From 66-474 sp035277545 (lineage in GTDB: Bacteria; Pseudomonadota; Gammaproteobacteria; Xanthomonadales; Rhodanobacteraceae), in the NCBI GenBank assembly GCA_035277545.1, contig DATEKI010000149.1:1-13404 (forward strand): 13,404 bases of DNA. The letters run 5' to 3'. Made by a program: the position numbers and the translations under genes. The notes under the pieces are model-generated. The model was not told the origin of the DNA, made no database searches, and saw nothing but the letters and a program-made list of their open reading frames with translations. Below, in pieces: positions 13,300 to 13,404 of this stretch (its first letter is position 1; each line of letters opens with the position of its first letter).

Positions 13300-13404
13300 T
13301 CAGCGTCTCCGTGAGGGCTTGTCGTCTTCGCCGACAGGATGCTCCGCCTGATCGCGGCTCGCCACGTCGAGCGTCCACGCGACCACTTGTTGCGCGAGCG
13401 CGTC
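13300..13404 (-). CDS. C-terminal fragment of an unidentified protein (runs off the right edge)
   Basis: The minus-strand frame entering at the right edge encodes 34 residues and stops at TGA (13300-13302). It begins DALAQQVVAWTLDVASRD and ends in a charged tail DDKPSRRR. Its composition is protein-like, and 26 of 34 codons end in G or C, in line with the other genes. It ends just before the hairpin series, as a real gene end would. I do not recognise the family and the fragment is too short for assignment. An accidental open frame of this length in GC-rich DNA is possible. Confidence 0.4.
   Translation of the reverse strand, partial: DALAQQVVAWTLDVASRDQAEHPVGEDDKPSRRR

Overview
The window looks like chromosomal DNA of a high-GC gammaproteobacterium, most likely from the Xanthomonadales/Lysobacterales (Xanthomonadaceae or Rhodanobacteraceae). 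Three things suggest this: strong G/C preference at third codon positions; etfB-etfA beside surface-glycan genes, as at the etfA end of the Xanthomonas LPS locus; and intergenic hairpin repeats of the CCCTCTCCC/GGGAGAGGG plus GGTGAGGG type and the TTTCTTTG/CAAAGAAA type. This is inference; no rRNA or species marker is present.

Layout. All genes but one are on the minus strand. Positions 19-2996 hold, in order of transcription (right to left), an integral-membrane protein of the lysylphosphatidylglycerol-synthase/flippase superfamily (2034-2996), a GT4-type glycosyltransferase (806-1945) and a class I SAM methyltransferase (19-816). They lie downstream of etfB (3980-4726) and etfA (3034-3978), the two subunits of electron transfer flavoprotein. 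The five genes are closely spaced and could form one transcript, although the flippase-glycosyltransferase gap is 88 bp. An MFS transporter (4901-6145) follows, bracketed by two copies, in inverted orientation, of a short hairpin repeat. Next come an ATP-grasp ligase of unknown substrate (6365-7267), a secreted S9-family serine peptidase (7380-9572) and ETF:ubiquinone oxidoreductase (9642-11294). Divergent from the last, across 94 bp, is the only plus-strand gene, an amidase-signature hydrolase (11389-12798). The right end (12799-13299) has no credible gene and is a chain of palindromes and stem-loops. A probable C-terminal fragment of another minus-strand gene runs off the right edge (13300-13404).

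How the genes fit together. ETF alpha/beta and ETF:ubiquinone oxidoreductase are the complete route from flavoprotein dehydrogenases (acyl-CoA, amino-acid and choline-derivative oxidation) to the quinone pool, here in two loci about 5 kb apart. The flippase-like protein, glycosyltransferase and methyltransferase are typical of surface-polysaccharide or lipid-linked glycan assembly. The MFS protein, ATP-grasp enzyme, peptidase and amidase show no obvious shared pathway.

I see no defence system, CRISPR array, transposase, integrase, prophage, rRNA or tRNA. The most unusual material is the non-coding right end and the hairpin repeats around the MFS gene. Among the proteins, the ATP-grasp ligase is the one whose function is least known.
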